Source: Prevotella ihumii (lineage in GTDB: Bacteria; Bacteroidota; Bacteroidia; Bacteroidales; Bacteroidaceae). From it: a DNA stretch of 44,038 nucleotides. Both the position numbers and the translations under genes were made by a program. The notes beneath the pieces are model-generated. The model did not search any database and was not told the DNA's origin. It saw nothing but the letters and a program-made list of their open reading frames with translations. Position 1 is the first letter of the stretch. The number at the start of each line of letters is the position of its first letter. The stretch lies in the NCBI RefSeq assembly GCF_900155655.1, contig NZ_LT706987.1, forward strand, positions 1,502,794-1,546,831. The letters are read 5' to 3'. Of this stretch, positions 7,319-15,665 are shown piece after piece.

Positions 7319-10300
7319 TTACTTATTGCAGAGCGTAAAGGTTTTAACACCATTGCCACACACCACTTTGAGGATAATTACACCCTTTGTAAGGTTGGCT
7401 GTGCTTATGGTGCTTTCGTTTCCGCCTTGCTTTAACAGCTGTCCTGTAGCCGAGTAAATGCTATAGCTCTTGTATGTTCCGCCCATTTCAATGCCATTAG
7501 CTGTGATGCGTGGAGCTACTACAGCCTCAGCACTTTCTACATCGTTGATACCTGTAACGATGGTTGCAAGTACCTTAACGATAGCAGGTTCGGCACCAGG
7601 GGTTTGAACCAAGAACATTGCTGCACGTTGGGTCTTTTCGTCACTCTTGTAGTTAAAGATAGCATCTCCGCCGTTCTTTGGCAATACATTTGGAGCAAAG
7701 GTGAAGTAACGGTTCATAACCTTAGGAACAAGGGTGATGGTTACAGGGTCGATAGCATTCTTGGTAGTAACCTTAAAGGTCTGGTCTGCACTCTTCAATC
7801 CTGCTTGGAAAGCAAAGTGAATGAACTTCTTGTCTACTTCCAATTCAGGTAAATCGGTGCGTCCAAATGTGAGGTTGTCTATCATAAAGTTGAGTGATGT
7901 TGCGCTGCCACCTTGTGGACTATAGAACGAGAATGCGATGTGGAAGTTGTCGTCTATCTGCACACTGTCTATCTTAGCGAGGTCTAAGCGGTAGTTGTAC
8001 CAGTTTTCGTCTTCCACCTTTACACCTGCTGGTGCATAGTCGTTAAGATTGATAAACTGATCTACAGCCTTTCCGTCTTTTTCGGTAATGATATAGAAGC
8101 CGAATTGCTCTTTTCCATCAGATGTAGCATTAGCATAACGCAAGCTAAAGGTAAGTATTTTGCTTGCAGCCTTTTGGTATGAGATAGTTGGCGAAATGAG
8201 CCAAGACTCGTGTTCGCGAGGGTCTGTTGTGCCATAGTTGAGGAAACAGATTTGTGCTACCTCATTTTCCACCTTCTCTTGCTTCTTGTCTTTCTGTTCC
8301 CACGCATAGAATGGGCGTTCACCACGCAAGGTTAGGTTCTGCCAGTTGGTCAATCCCAATGCACGGGTGTGGCGCAAGTTGCTGAAAGTTTCGTTGAGAA
8401 GAGTCAAAGGCTGTGCGTCTGCATTCATTAGCATAGCCGACTGAATGTCGTTGAATGTTTCACGAGTTTCTATCTTGTTAGGTGTTATCTCTATTGTGTT
8501 CACCTCAAGGTCGGTCTCACCATTGTTTACAAAGCGAACAAATGTAGGACGATGGGTGTTAATGCTCATTTCTCCGTTAGCATTAGCCTTGCCCAACGAC
8601 TTCCAGTGTCCACCACCATCGATAGAGTATTCCACGTCACACGCTGCTGCGCTTGTTGCAGGAGTCATCTTGATGGTATTCACACCATTAGGGAGTATCT
8701 CGTCGAAATACAATACACCCTTCTTGTTTAGCGTTACGTTGCTCTTGCTGTTCCATTTACCATCAAGTTTCCAATAGCCAAGGTCGTACTTGTTGTAGTT
8801 GTTCCAAGATGCCTTGCCTTTAAAACGCTTGTCCATAGGTTGGATTTCGGTAAACTTCTCTGCTATCACATCACCATTATTGGCTTTGCAAACACCCTTT
8901 AATTGTATTTTTAAAGTATCAGCCAAAGCTGTTTCTACCCAAAGTGTTGCTGTGTATTCGCCTGCTTCTTTTGGAGCAAAGGTAATGGTTAGCGGCTTTG
9001 AGTATAGAGATTCTTTTGATTGAGCATAGTAGTATAAGTTAGGATTGATGCGGAAAGCACCATTCACCTGTTGATACAATCCCAATGTAACACTTGTGAT
9101 AACATCGTTTATCTCAAAGTTGAGCACCTGTGCGTCGGTCTTCTTAGGTTCAGCTGTCATTTCACGAACGGCCTCACCTTCCTTTATCTTGATAGTAGGC
9201 TTCTTGCCTTGTGCCATAACGTATGCCATCAATGAGAGCGAACCTGTGTTTTCTAATTCTGCACCTTCAAACTTAACGCTATAGCCCTTTGCATCTACGT
9301 ATGCGCCTTTCTTGGTAGGCTTAACATTGAGATTTGTAACGATAGACTCGTTTTTACCTATCTCAGGAACGTCAAGGCTCAATACTTGATCTGAATTTGT
9401 TCCATTAAATTTAGGCTTAGTTGGGGCTGCAAGGTGTGCGGTTTGTATCGCTACGGGGATCTTTTGTTCTACACCTACTTCGCCAGTGATGGTGCGATAT
9501 TGTGGAAGAATAGCAATAAGTTTGGTCTGATCCTTCTTTGCAAGACGGGTAACACTCATATCGTCTAAGCGCACCTGACTATTTGGAGCAACCTCAATCT
9601 TAAATTCTAACTTAGTTGCACCTTTAGGACAAGTGGTACGGAACTTCAGTCGTCCATAGGCTTTCATACGACCGAAGAATACCTTATCATTGTTGATAAA
9701 ATCTTTTTCCTTTGATATTACTTCTTCGTTAGCATCGTTTAACCAACGCAAAGCTAAATGGAAAGGGCCTTCAGGCTTTGCGCTCTTAGCGGTAGAATAG
9801 AATACAAGACACTCCAATTCATTGCCTGCAACCACTTCTTTTTCAGGTGCTTTAAGGTCGATAACTTGCTTTACGTATCCCATTTCGTTATCGGTTGTAA
9901 GGCCTAAAGCAAAACCTGCGTCGTTGCTGTATCGGTCTGCACCTTCCAATTTCTTGGTTACGCCCTTCGTTTCCCAAGTCTTAGGCTTGTTGCCATCAAA
10001 CTCGTAGAAGAGACCATCATGAAGTAGTTCCACAGTAGGTTTATCTACTACCACGGGAGCATCGTCTTCTGCCACACCAAAAAGTTCTACTTTAGCAGTA
10101 GCACCATCAGCATTAAAGACGATTGTAGCGTGCTTTTCGCCAGCAGAGGTAGGCTTGAAGTTTACCTTAAATTCGCTTCCTGTAGCTGGAATTGCAGTTG
10201 TTGGGATTTCAAAGTCTGCCGCATCGCCTTCTACGATTGGAGTGATAGCATCGCCACTATAGTTTTCGAATTGCACAGAAACGTCTTGTGGAATACCCAT

Positions 10301-10966
10301 ATCGCCCACTTTGACAGTGCCAAAGTTGAGTTCAGAAGGCAAAGCCTTGATGGTAGTATTTGCAACCTGTGCTCCTATCTCAATGTTTTGCAAAGAGAAT
10401 GAGGCACGATTTTCGTAGTTTCCTTTTGCAATAAATGCAAGGAAGCCGACACCTAAGAGGTCTGAAGGAATGGTAAAAGTTTTAGCCTCATACTGAGATT
10501 GTCTGGGCACTGCAAGTACATCGCCAATCTCTTTAGCAATACTACCATCTTTGTTGATAATTGCTACTTGTAACTTTCCTTCTCCGTTTGCTGAAGTTGC
10601 TTTCCACATAAAGTTGAGCGATTGACCTGCAACCTTCGAAAGATTGAGCGCAGGAGATACAAGGTAAGCCGCATAATCCTCGGAAAGTTTCTTTACCTGA
10701 GTTACCAAAAGAGACATATTGAAATTATCGTTTTGCCAGCTATTGCTTTGCCATTTGGCTACACGAGGGTAATTGCAAACATTTACCCACTCGTTGTTTT
10801 TCAAAGCTTCAAAATACTTCTCTCTCATTGAAAGTCCATCTTGCGGACTGTCATCTTTTAGCCTACTAAAGTCTAATGCTTGAGCAAATGTCGGCACACA
10901 ACCGAATATTGCAAATAGCATAAGTAGCCAAAAATGTCTTTGATTAATTGGTTTAAATTGGTTCAT
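7319..10966 (-). CDS. Large secreted multidomain surface protein with T9SS-like C-terminal domain
   Basis: The product has 1215 residues. A signal peptide (residues 1-28, ending TFAQ) is followed by beta-rich modules. One module near residues 200-300 (LNFGTVKVGDMGIPQDVSVQF ... VNFKPTSAGEKHATI) resembles choice-of-anchor D/ASH domains. Regions about 50-200 and 870-1060 (ESWLISPTISY ... LNFMIDNLTFG) resemble the choice-of-anchor J or cleaved-adhesin domain. The last ~75 residues (SYSIYSATGQLLKQGG ... TKGVIILKVV ... KTFTLCNK) look like a type A sorting domain of the type IX secretion system. I infer a cell-surface or released adhesin-like protein. The specific ligand is unknown, and no enzymatic motif was seen. 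The gene is transcribed divergently from the LRR protein at 11914. Confidence 0.82.
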   Translation of the reverse strand: MNQFKPINQRHFWLLMLFAIFGCVPTFAQALDFSRLKDDSPQDGLSMREKYFEALKNNEWVNVCNYPRVAKWQSNSWQNDNFNMSLLVTQVKKLSEDYAAYLVSPALNLSKVAGQSLNFMWKATSANGEGKLQVAIINKDGSIAKEIGDVLAVPRQSQYEAKTFTIPSDLLGVGFLAFIAKGNYENRASFSLQNIEIGAQVANTTIKALPSELNFGTVKVGDMGIPQDVSVQFENYSGDAITPIVEGDAADFEIPTTAIPATGSEFKVNFKPTSAGEKHATIVFNADGATAKVELFGVAEDDAPVVVDKPTVELLHDGLFYEFDGNKPKTWETKGVTKKLEGADRYSNDAGFALGLTTDNEMGYVKQVIDLKAPEKEVVAGNELECLVFYSTAKSAKPEGPFHLALRWLNDANEEVISKEKDFINNDKVFFGRMKAYGRLKFRTTCPKGATKLEFKIEVAPNSQVRLDDMSVTRLAKKDQTKLIAILPQYRTITGEVGVEQKIPVAIQTAHLAAPTKPKFNGTNSDQVLSLDVPEIGKNESIVTNLNVKPTKKGAYVDAKGYSVKFEGAELENTGSLSLMAYVMAQGKKPTIKIKEGEAVREMTAEPKKTDAQVLNFEINDVITSVTLGLYQQVNGAFRINPNLYYYAQSKESLYSKPLTITFAPKEAGEYTATLWVETALADTLKIQLKGVCKANNGDVIAEKFTEIQPMDKRFKGKASWNNYNKYDLGYWKLDGKWNSKSNVTLNKKGVLYFDEILPNGVNTIKMTPATSAAACDVEYSIDGGGHWKSLGKANANGEMSINTHRPTFVRFVNNGETDLEVNTIEITPNKIETRETFNDIQSAMLMNADAQPLTLLNETFSNLRHTRALGLTNWQNLTLRGERPFYAWEQKDKKQEKVENEVAQICFLNYGTTDPREHESWLISPTISYQKAASKILTFSLRYANATSDGKEQFGFYIITEKDGKAVDQFINLNDYAPAGVKVEDENWYNYRLDLAKIDSVQIDDNFHIAFSFYSPQGGSATSLNFMIDNLTFGRTDLPELEVDKKFIHFAFQAGLKSADQTFKVTTKNAIDPVTITLVPKVMNRYFTFAPNVLPKNGGDAIFNYKSDEKTQRAAMFLVQTPGAEPAIVKVLATIVTGINDVESAEAVVAPRITANGIEMGGTYKSYSIYSATGQLLKQGGNESTISTANLTKGVIILKVVCGNGVKTFTLCNK

Positions 10967-11006
10967 AGTTAATGATATTAATTTAAGTAGATGAATATAA
11001 CTCGGT

Positions 11007-11014
11007 CAAAGGTA
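11007..11014 (-). promoter_or_regulatory. Promoter -7 box of the large secreted protein gene
   Basis: TACCTTTG on the minus strand fits TAnnTTTG and lies 40 bases upstream of the ATG at 10966. No clear -33 TTTG is present at the usual distance. Confidence 0.5.
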
Positions 11015-11289
11015 GTAATTTTCTTTCACATTAGACATATTTTATCCAAATAAATGCAAAATAGTCCTTATTTTCTACTTCTAACTATTGTTTTTATTCA
11101 TTTTGTTTTGTTTCACCTTAATATAATAGCTTTTTGTCTATACCTGTTTGCGAAATTAATTTAGTGTGTATTAACTTCTCCCAATAGGTTTTATTGTTAT
11201 GCTGATTTAACATTTGAATTTCATAAATAAAACTATTCTATAATTCTTTTTATATGTTCTAAATGTCTTTTATTAATATTGTAGAAAGT

Positions 11290-11371
11290 CAAAGTTCAAC
11301 TTTGACAATGCCAAACATATATGTTTTACCACCTCAACCTTGATGTTTGGCGTCCTCAAACATCAACTTTT
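11290..11371 (+). repeat. Palindrome module copy 3 (F-M-m-m, decayed)
   Basis: F (CAAAGTTCAACTTTG) at 11290-11304 and M at 11313-11326 are perfect. Degenerate M positions at 11335-11348 and 11358-11371 keep the 22-23 bp centre spacing. The two degenerate units also form a TTGATGTTTG/CAAACATCAA inverted pair (11340-11349, 11357-11366). The M expected before F is not detectable. Confidence 0.75.
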
Positions 11372-11828
11372 GCCTTCCGAAATACCACTTAATCGTACTT
11401 TTCTTGTTCATACTCTCCTTTTATTCGTTCCATATTACCACAATTTAAATACTATATTCTTGCACACTTTTTCCTTTTTGCTTATTACTCATTATCTATC
11501 AGTAGTTTACAGTTGCACACGCATTTATACCACTTTTGTGTATCACGCTTCTTTTCAACGCATATACGAGAATTATGACCAGTGTATTTAACACTTACCC
11601 GAAGTAAAACGGAAAAACAGAAAAAGATAAGCGATAAATACGTTACCCATCGAATAAGGTAATAATTGGTATAGTGGTTAAAAAATAAATCTACCAATGG
11701 GTTATCTGTAGTAATAATTATATAAGGAGAAAGATGTGAATGAAGTAAAAATCAAGTATAAAAACATTATATTCTTTCATTTTATACTTTTTCCCCTTAT
11801 TTCTTATGGATATTTAAAATATAAATGT

Positions 11829-11836
11829 TACATTTG
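11829..11836 (+). promoter_or_regulatory. Possible -7 box of the LRR protein gene
   Basis: TACATTTG matches TAnnTTTG and lies 77 bases upstream of the ATG at 11914. No -33 element is clear, so the call is tentative. Confidence 0.4.
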
Positions 11837-11913
11837 CTTACCTTTAGAACAACTCATCTAATAATAACGTTCTTAAAAGTAAACTGAAAAAGTATAATTT
11901 TAAACTATTAAAT

Positions 11914-14900
11914 ATGAAAAAAGTAACTTTACTTTTATTTGCTTTAGTGCAATTCTGTCTTGTCGCACAAGCGCAAGACCCTGTGATTGTAGATGGCGTG
12001 TTGCAAAAGTGGGAAGGTGCAGCTGATGCTATTACCATTCCTGACGAAGTGGTAGAAATTGCTCCCAACTGTTTCTTCACTGAAGGAGACCCTGACGAGT
12101 GGGGACAATCGGAAAGCGAAAGCAATACGCGCATTACAAGTATCAATCTTAACAATGTAAAAAAGATTGGTAAGAATGCTTTCCGCGGGTGTGTAGGCAT
12201 CAATACCATTCAAGCTCCAAACCTTGAAGAGGTAGGAGAAAATGCGTTTAAAAGCTGTTCAGGACTTACAGCTTTAAATCTTCCTGTTATCAAAACCATT
12301 GGTACAGAAGCGTTTGCCGACTGTGTGGGACTTAGCAAAGTGACACTTGGAAACACACTTACCGCTATTACAGGTGAAGCTTTTAAGAGATGTACAGCGT
12401 TGACCAGCATCAAAATGCAAGGCGCAGGTAAATATTCAGTGAAGAACAATGCTATTCTCAGTGCAGAAAAGACTTTGGTTTACCTTGCTGGTGCTGCTAC
12501 AGAGATAACACTTGGAGCTGGTGAGTGTACAGCCATAGGGCCTAATGCAATGCAGTCGAACGCTGAATTGAAGAAGATTACACTCCCTGGAGTTACTGTG
12601 ATTGAGGACAAAGCCTTTATGATGTGTAGAGGATTGGCAGAAATATACGTTCCTAAGTTGCAAAAGGTGAATGGCGATTTATTCACTTGGATGGGTGTAG
12701 GTCAGTTGAGTATACTTGATATTCACGAAAGTACAGAAATACAAAGTCTTGGATCGTCGTTCAACGATAAGTCTGCTACAACTATTTATGTGGCTAACGA
12801 AGCTGTTAAAACTCGCCTGAAAAAACTATACCCTAAAAGTAATTATGTAATAGGTTCGCCTACTGGGTTGAACACATATAAGGTGATTTTCGATACCAAC
12901 AACCACGATGCGGGTACAATCGAAGCTTGGCGTACTGGTGGCACAGCTATTAATAGTGGTGAAGAAGTGGCAGCAGGTCAGATGGTTAAAGTTAAGGCCT
13001 TGGCTTATCATGGTTTCCAAATCAAGAATTGGATTGTAAATGGTGTAGAACATAAGAGTTTCCCTAATGAAATGACCCCAGGTCAGATTTACACAAACAA
13101 TGCTATTGATGGTCCGTTGACCATTATGGTAAACTTCGAAAAGAAGCCAGAGTTGTACACCATCTTCTTTAAGAGCAAGGCAAATGCTGCTTATGGTAAG
13201 ATAGAGTGTAAGACTACAACAGGTAAAACTGTAAATACCACTGACGAGGTTGAACCTGGAACTAAGCTTATCTTTACCGCTACTCCTGCCGAAGGTTATC
13301 ACGTAACAGAGTGGTACAAGTTGGTTATGGTTGATGGCGTTGAGAAAGAAGAAGTAATCCCAGGTCAGACCAATAAGACAACATACGAATGTGAAGCTGT
13401 AGATATGCTCGACATCCGTGTCGATTTTGAACGTGCGGCAGGTAGCCACATCGTGAAATTCGAATCATTGAACAAAGAGGGTGGTTCTATTAAGGCCGCT
13501 GTAGACGGAAAAGATATTCAGTCTAACGCTGTTGTTGCTGATGGTTCTAAAGTTGTATTTACTGCGCTTCCAAAAGAAGGCTATGTAGTAGATGCTTGGT
13601 TGCTCGACAATAAGGTACAAGAAGATCAGAAGGAGAATACCTTCGTTATCGAAAGTCTCAAAGCAGACGTTACTGTTTCGCTTGTTCTCACACGGCCTAC
13701 ACCGCCTGTAGAAAATCTTCCAGAGATAGAAAATGGTCATTTGAAGCACTGGACACCAAAGGGCGACGCTGTTACTCCTAATGGTGTTACCCATATAGAC
13801 ACCCGTGCATTTGAAGGTGCAAACAAAATGACATCGTTTATGATTACTAAGGATGTACAGTCAATTGGCGAACTTGCTTTCTTGTATTGTACAAAGCTCA
13901 ATAAGATTACAGTAGACCCTGCTAACCCATACTTCAAAGAAGTGAATGGCGTAGTTTATACAAAGGACTTGAAGAAACTCGTGGCTTATCCTCTTGGCAA
14001 TAGTGCTGAGTCTTACGAAATATTGAAGTCGACTCAAAGCATTATGCCAGGTGCGTTTGCATCAGCTATGTATCTTACAGGCGTTACTGTAGCTCAAGGC
14101 AACACAGCATTGAAGGCTGAAAAGGGTGCACTTTACGCTATGGACGGTACAACCTTATTCTATTACCCTGTAAGCTATCCAAATGAAAAGATTACATTGA
14201 AGGAAGGTATCACACGCATTGCACGTTATGGTTTAGCTTTCAACTTTATTCTTGATAAGTTGCAATTGCCTTCTACATTGAAGACTATCGACAATTTGGG
14301 TATGTGCTACAACTATAAGATGTCGCAAATGAAGTGGGCTAAAGACGTAGCACCTCAACTTGAAGAGGTTGGCGACTCTGCTTTCTATCAGAATCGTGCT
14401 ATGATATTCTTCTCATACTCTGGTCCATTGAAGAAGATGGGTAAAAGTGCATTCGAAACTTGTACAGGTCTTACAGAAGTGGTAATTCCTGAAAACTGTG
14501 TCATTGGCGAATGTTGTTTCAAGGGCTGTTGGGCATTACAGAATGTGTATGTTTACCAAAAGACCCCACAAACTATTGCAGACGATATGTTCCACGACAT
14601 TCAAGAAATAGCTACTGCTACCCTCCACGTGCCTGAAGGTACAGCTGCTGCATACAAGGCTGCACTCGGCTGGAAGCACTTCAAGAAGATTGCAGACGAT
14701 ATTCAACTTGCTGCTGGCATCAATGGTGTTACTGTAAATGGCAATGTTAAGGTTGTTGCTCAAGACAATGGTTATGTTATAGAAGGTTTGACAGCTGGTC
14801 AGCGTTATGCGGTTTACAATGTTTCAGGTGTAATGGTTGCAAGCGGTGTTGCTGATGGCAACAACGTATTTGTAGCTGTTAAGCGTGGTCAAATACACGT

Positions 14901-14940
14901 GCTCCATATTGCAGGCGTAAAGGCTATTAAGCTCTATTAA
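11914..14940 (+). CDS. BspA-like leucine-rich-repeat surface protein with InlB B-type repeats
   Basis: The product has 1008 residues. A signal peptide (1-20, ending AQAQ) is followed by BspA/Treponema-type leucine-rich repeats, seen as recurring units such as IGKNAFRGCVGINTIQAP and IGTEAFADCVGLSKVTL (about 45-300). Three divergent InlB B-repeat modules follow (about 320-590; for example YKVIFDTNNHDAGTIEAW ... GFQIKNWIVNGV), then a second LRR block (about 600-915), and finally a beta-rich tail (YAVYNVSGVMVASGVADG ... GVKAIKLY) like a type IX secretion sorting domain. BspA-like proteins bind host fibronectin or fibrinogen, or other bacteria; here an adhesin role is inferred from the family. The gene is monocistronic and divergent from the other large surface protein. 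Confidence 0.88.
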   Translation: MKKVTLLLFALVQFCLVAQAQDPVIVDGVLQKWEGAADAITIPDEVVEIAPNCFFTEGDPDEWGQSESESNTRITSINLNNVKKIGKNAFRGCVGINTIQAPNLEEVGENAFKSCSGLTALNLPVIKTIGTEAFADCVGLSKVTLGNTLTAITGEAFKRCTALTSIKMQGAGKYSVKNNAILSAEKTLVYLAGAATEITLGAGECTAIGPNAMQSNAELKKITLPGVTVIEDKAFMMCRGLAEIYVPKLQKVNGDLFTWMGVGQLSILDIHESTEIQSLGSSFNDKSATTIYVANEAVKTRLKKLYPKSNYVIGSPTGLNTYKVIFDTNNHDAGTIEAWRTGGTAINSGEEVAAGQMVKVKALAYHGFQIKNWIVNGVEHKSFPNEMTPGQIYTNNAIDGPLTIMVNFEKKPELYTIFFKSKANAAYGKIECKTTTGKTVNTTDEVEPGTKLIFTATPAEGYHVTEWYKLVMVDGVEKEEVIPGQTNKTTYECEAVDMLDIRVDFERAAGSHIVKFESLNKEGGSIKAAVDGKDIQSNAVVADGSKVVFTALPKEGYVVDAWLLDNKVQEDQKENTFVIESLKADVTVSLVLTRPTPPVENLPEIENGHLKHWTPKGDAVTPNGVTHIDTRAFEGANKMTSFMITKDVQSIGELAFLYCTKLNKITVDPANPYFKEVNGVVYTKDLKKLVAYPLGNSAESYEILKSTQSIMPGAFASAMYLTGVTVAQGNTALKAEKGALYAMDGTTLFYYPVSYPNEKITLKEGITRIARYGLAFNFILDKLQLPSTLKTIDNLGMCYNYKMSQMKWAKDVAPQLEEVGDSAFYQNRAMIFFSYSGPLKKMGKSAFETCTGLTEVVIPENCVIGECCFKGCWALQNVYVYQKTPQTIADDMFHDIQEIATATLHVPEGTAAAYKAALGWKHFKKIADDIQLAAGINGVTVNGNVKVVAQDNGYVIEGLTAGQRYAVYNVSGVMVASGVADGNNVFVAVKRGQIHVLHIAGVKAIKLY

Positions 14941-14984
14941 GAAAAAGACTGAGGATTCAACAGTCTGAAGTCGTTCTATAAATT

Positions 14985-15024
14985 AAAAGAGATTGCAATT
15001 ACAAGGGATTGCAATCTCTTTTTT
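14985..15024 (+). terminator. Terminator of the LRR protein gene
   Basis: The 15-base perfect arms at 14985-14999 and 15008-15022 (AGAGATTGCAAT with its complement at the core) end in a run of T. It starts 45 bp after the stop codon. Confidence 0.92.
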
Positions 15025-15289
15025 GTGTTTGATTTATTCAGTTGTTACAGAACTGCGTTCCATTAGATAGGCATACAATGTTGAGCTTCTTTTCTTATTT
15101 TACTCATCGCTTATCATTGGTTTCGCTCTGTTTTATAAAATCACCTTAAACCCAAATCGTCATTAAGATTTAACAATGATGCAGACAAACATTTATTGGC
15201 TTTGCAAGATGCTATAAATGTATAAAACATTTTGTTCTGTTTTTCCTATACCCAACAAACGTTTTCTTAACATCAATCTTTCGCCTGCA

Positions 15290-15371
15290 AAACATATATG
15301 TTTGACAAGGTCAAAGTTCAACTTTGGGAGGGTGAAACATATATGTTTGAGGAGGTAAAACATATATGTTT
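15290..15371 (+). repeat. Palindrome module copy 4 (M-F-M-M, plus orientation)
   Basis: M palindromes lie at 15290-15303, 15335-15348 and 15358-15371, and F (CAAAGTTCAACTTTG) at 15312-15326. All are perfect, with centre spacings of 22.5, 22.5 and 23 bp and a GGAGGGT linker after F. Confidence 0.95.
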
Positions 15372-15590
15372 TGGAAGTGGTTTGTAAATGGTTTGTTGTC
15401 AATGAGTTACGGATTACATTTTTAATGCTTTGCTTTTGGCAATGATTGTTCTATTTGTCGGTTGTGAAAGACGTAATCAATTGTTCCAACCGATGAGCGT
15501 TAATAATTTATTTATAGCATATAGGGTACGCCTAACAGACCAAAGGAGAAAGATACATTTGAAAATAAATAGAGAAAGCACTGTCTTTTT

Positions 15591-15621
15591 TTTGTGTTTT
15601 CCACGAATTAGTGTATCTTTG
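15591..15621 (+). promoter_or_regulatory. Promoter of purL
   Basis: TTTG (15591-15594), 19 bases, then TATCTTTG (15614-15621) matches the Bacteroidetes housekeeping promoter. The -7 box is 44 bases upstream of the ATG. Confidence 0.85.
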
Positions 15622-15665
15622 CACTTTAATAATATACACCTAATTATTTAAGAAAGAACATCAAA

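Larger units (their letters stand above)
10967..11913. other. Divergent intergenic region, 947 bp
   Basis: This very AT-rich DNA lies between two divergent surface-protein genes. It holds their putative -7 boxes (11007-11014 minus, 11829-11836 plus) and palindrome module copy 3 (11290-11371). The short open frames at 11340-11697 have no recognisable features and are judged spurious. Confidence 0.6.
14941..15665. other. Gene-free region, 725 bp
   Basis: It holds the LRR terminator, a lone decayed MITE end near 15147-15170 (CCCAAATCG followed by TCATTA), palindrome module copy 4 (15290-15371) and the purL promoter. A 73-codon frame at 15430-15651 overlaps the purL promoter and has no recognisable features. 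Confidence 0.6.

Noticed and set aside
12826..13449. 207-codon antisense frame inside the LRR protein gene
   Set aside because: It is a shadow of a well-supported coding sequence with signal peptide and repeats on the plus strand.
15193..15402. 69-codon frame with repeated KHICF peptides
   Set aside because: The peptide repeat is the translation of palindrome module copy 4. The same occurs at 31429-31785 for copy 6.
15430..15651. 73-codon frame with a lipoprotein-like LFVGC start
   Set aside because: It overlaps the purL promoter, has no recognisable domain and ends just before purL. No promoter of its own was seen.
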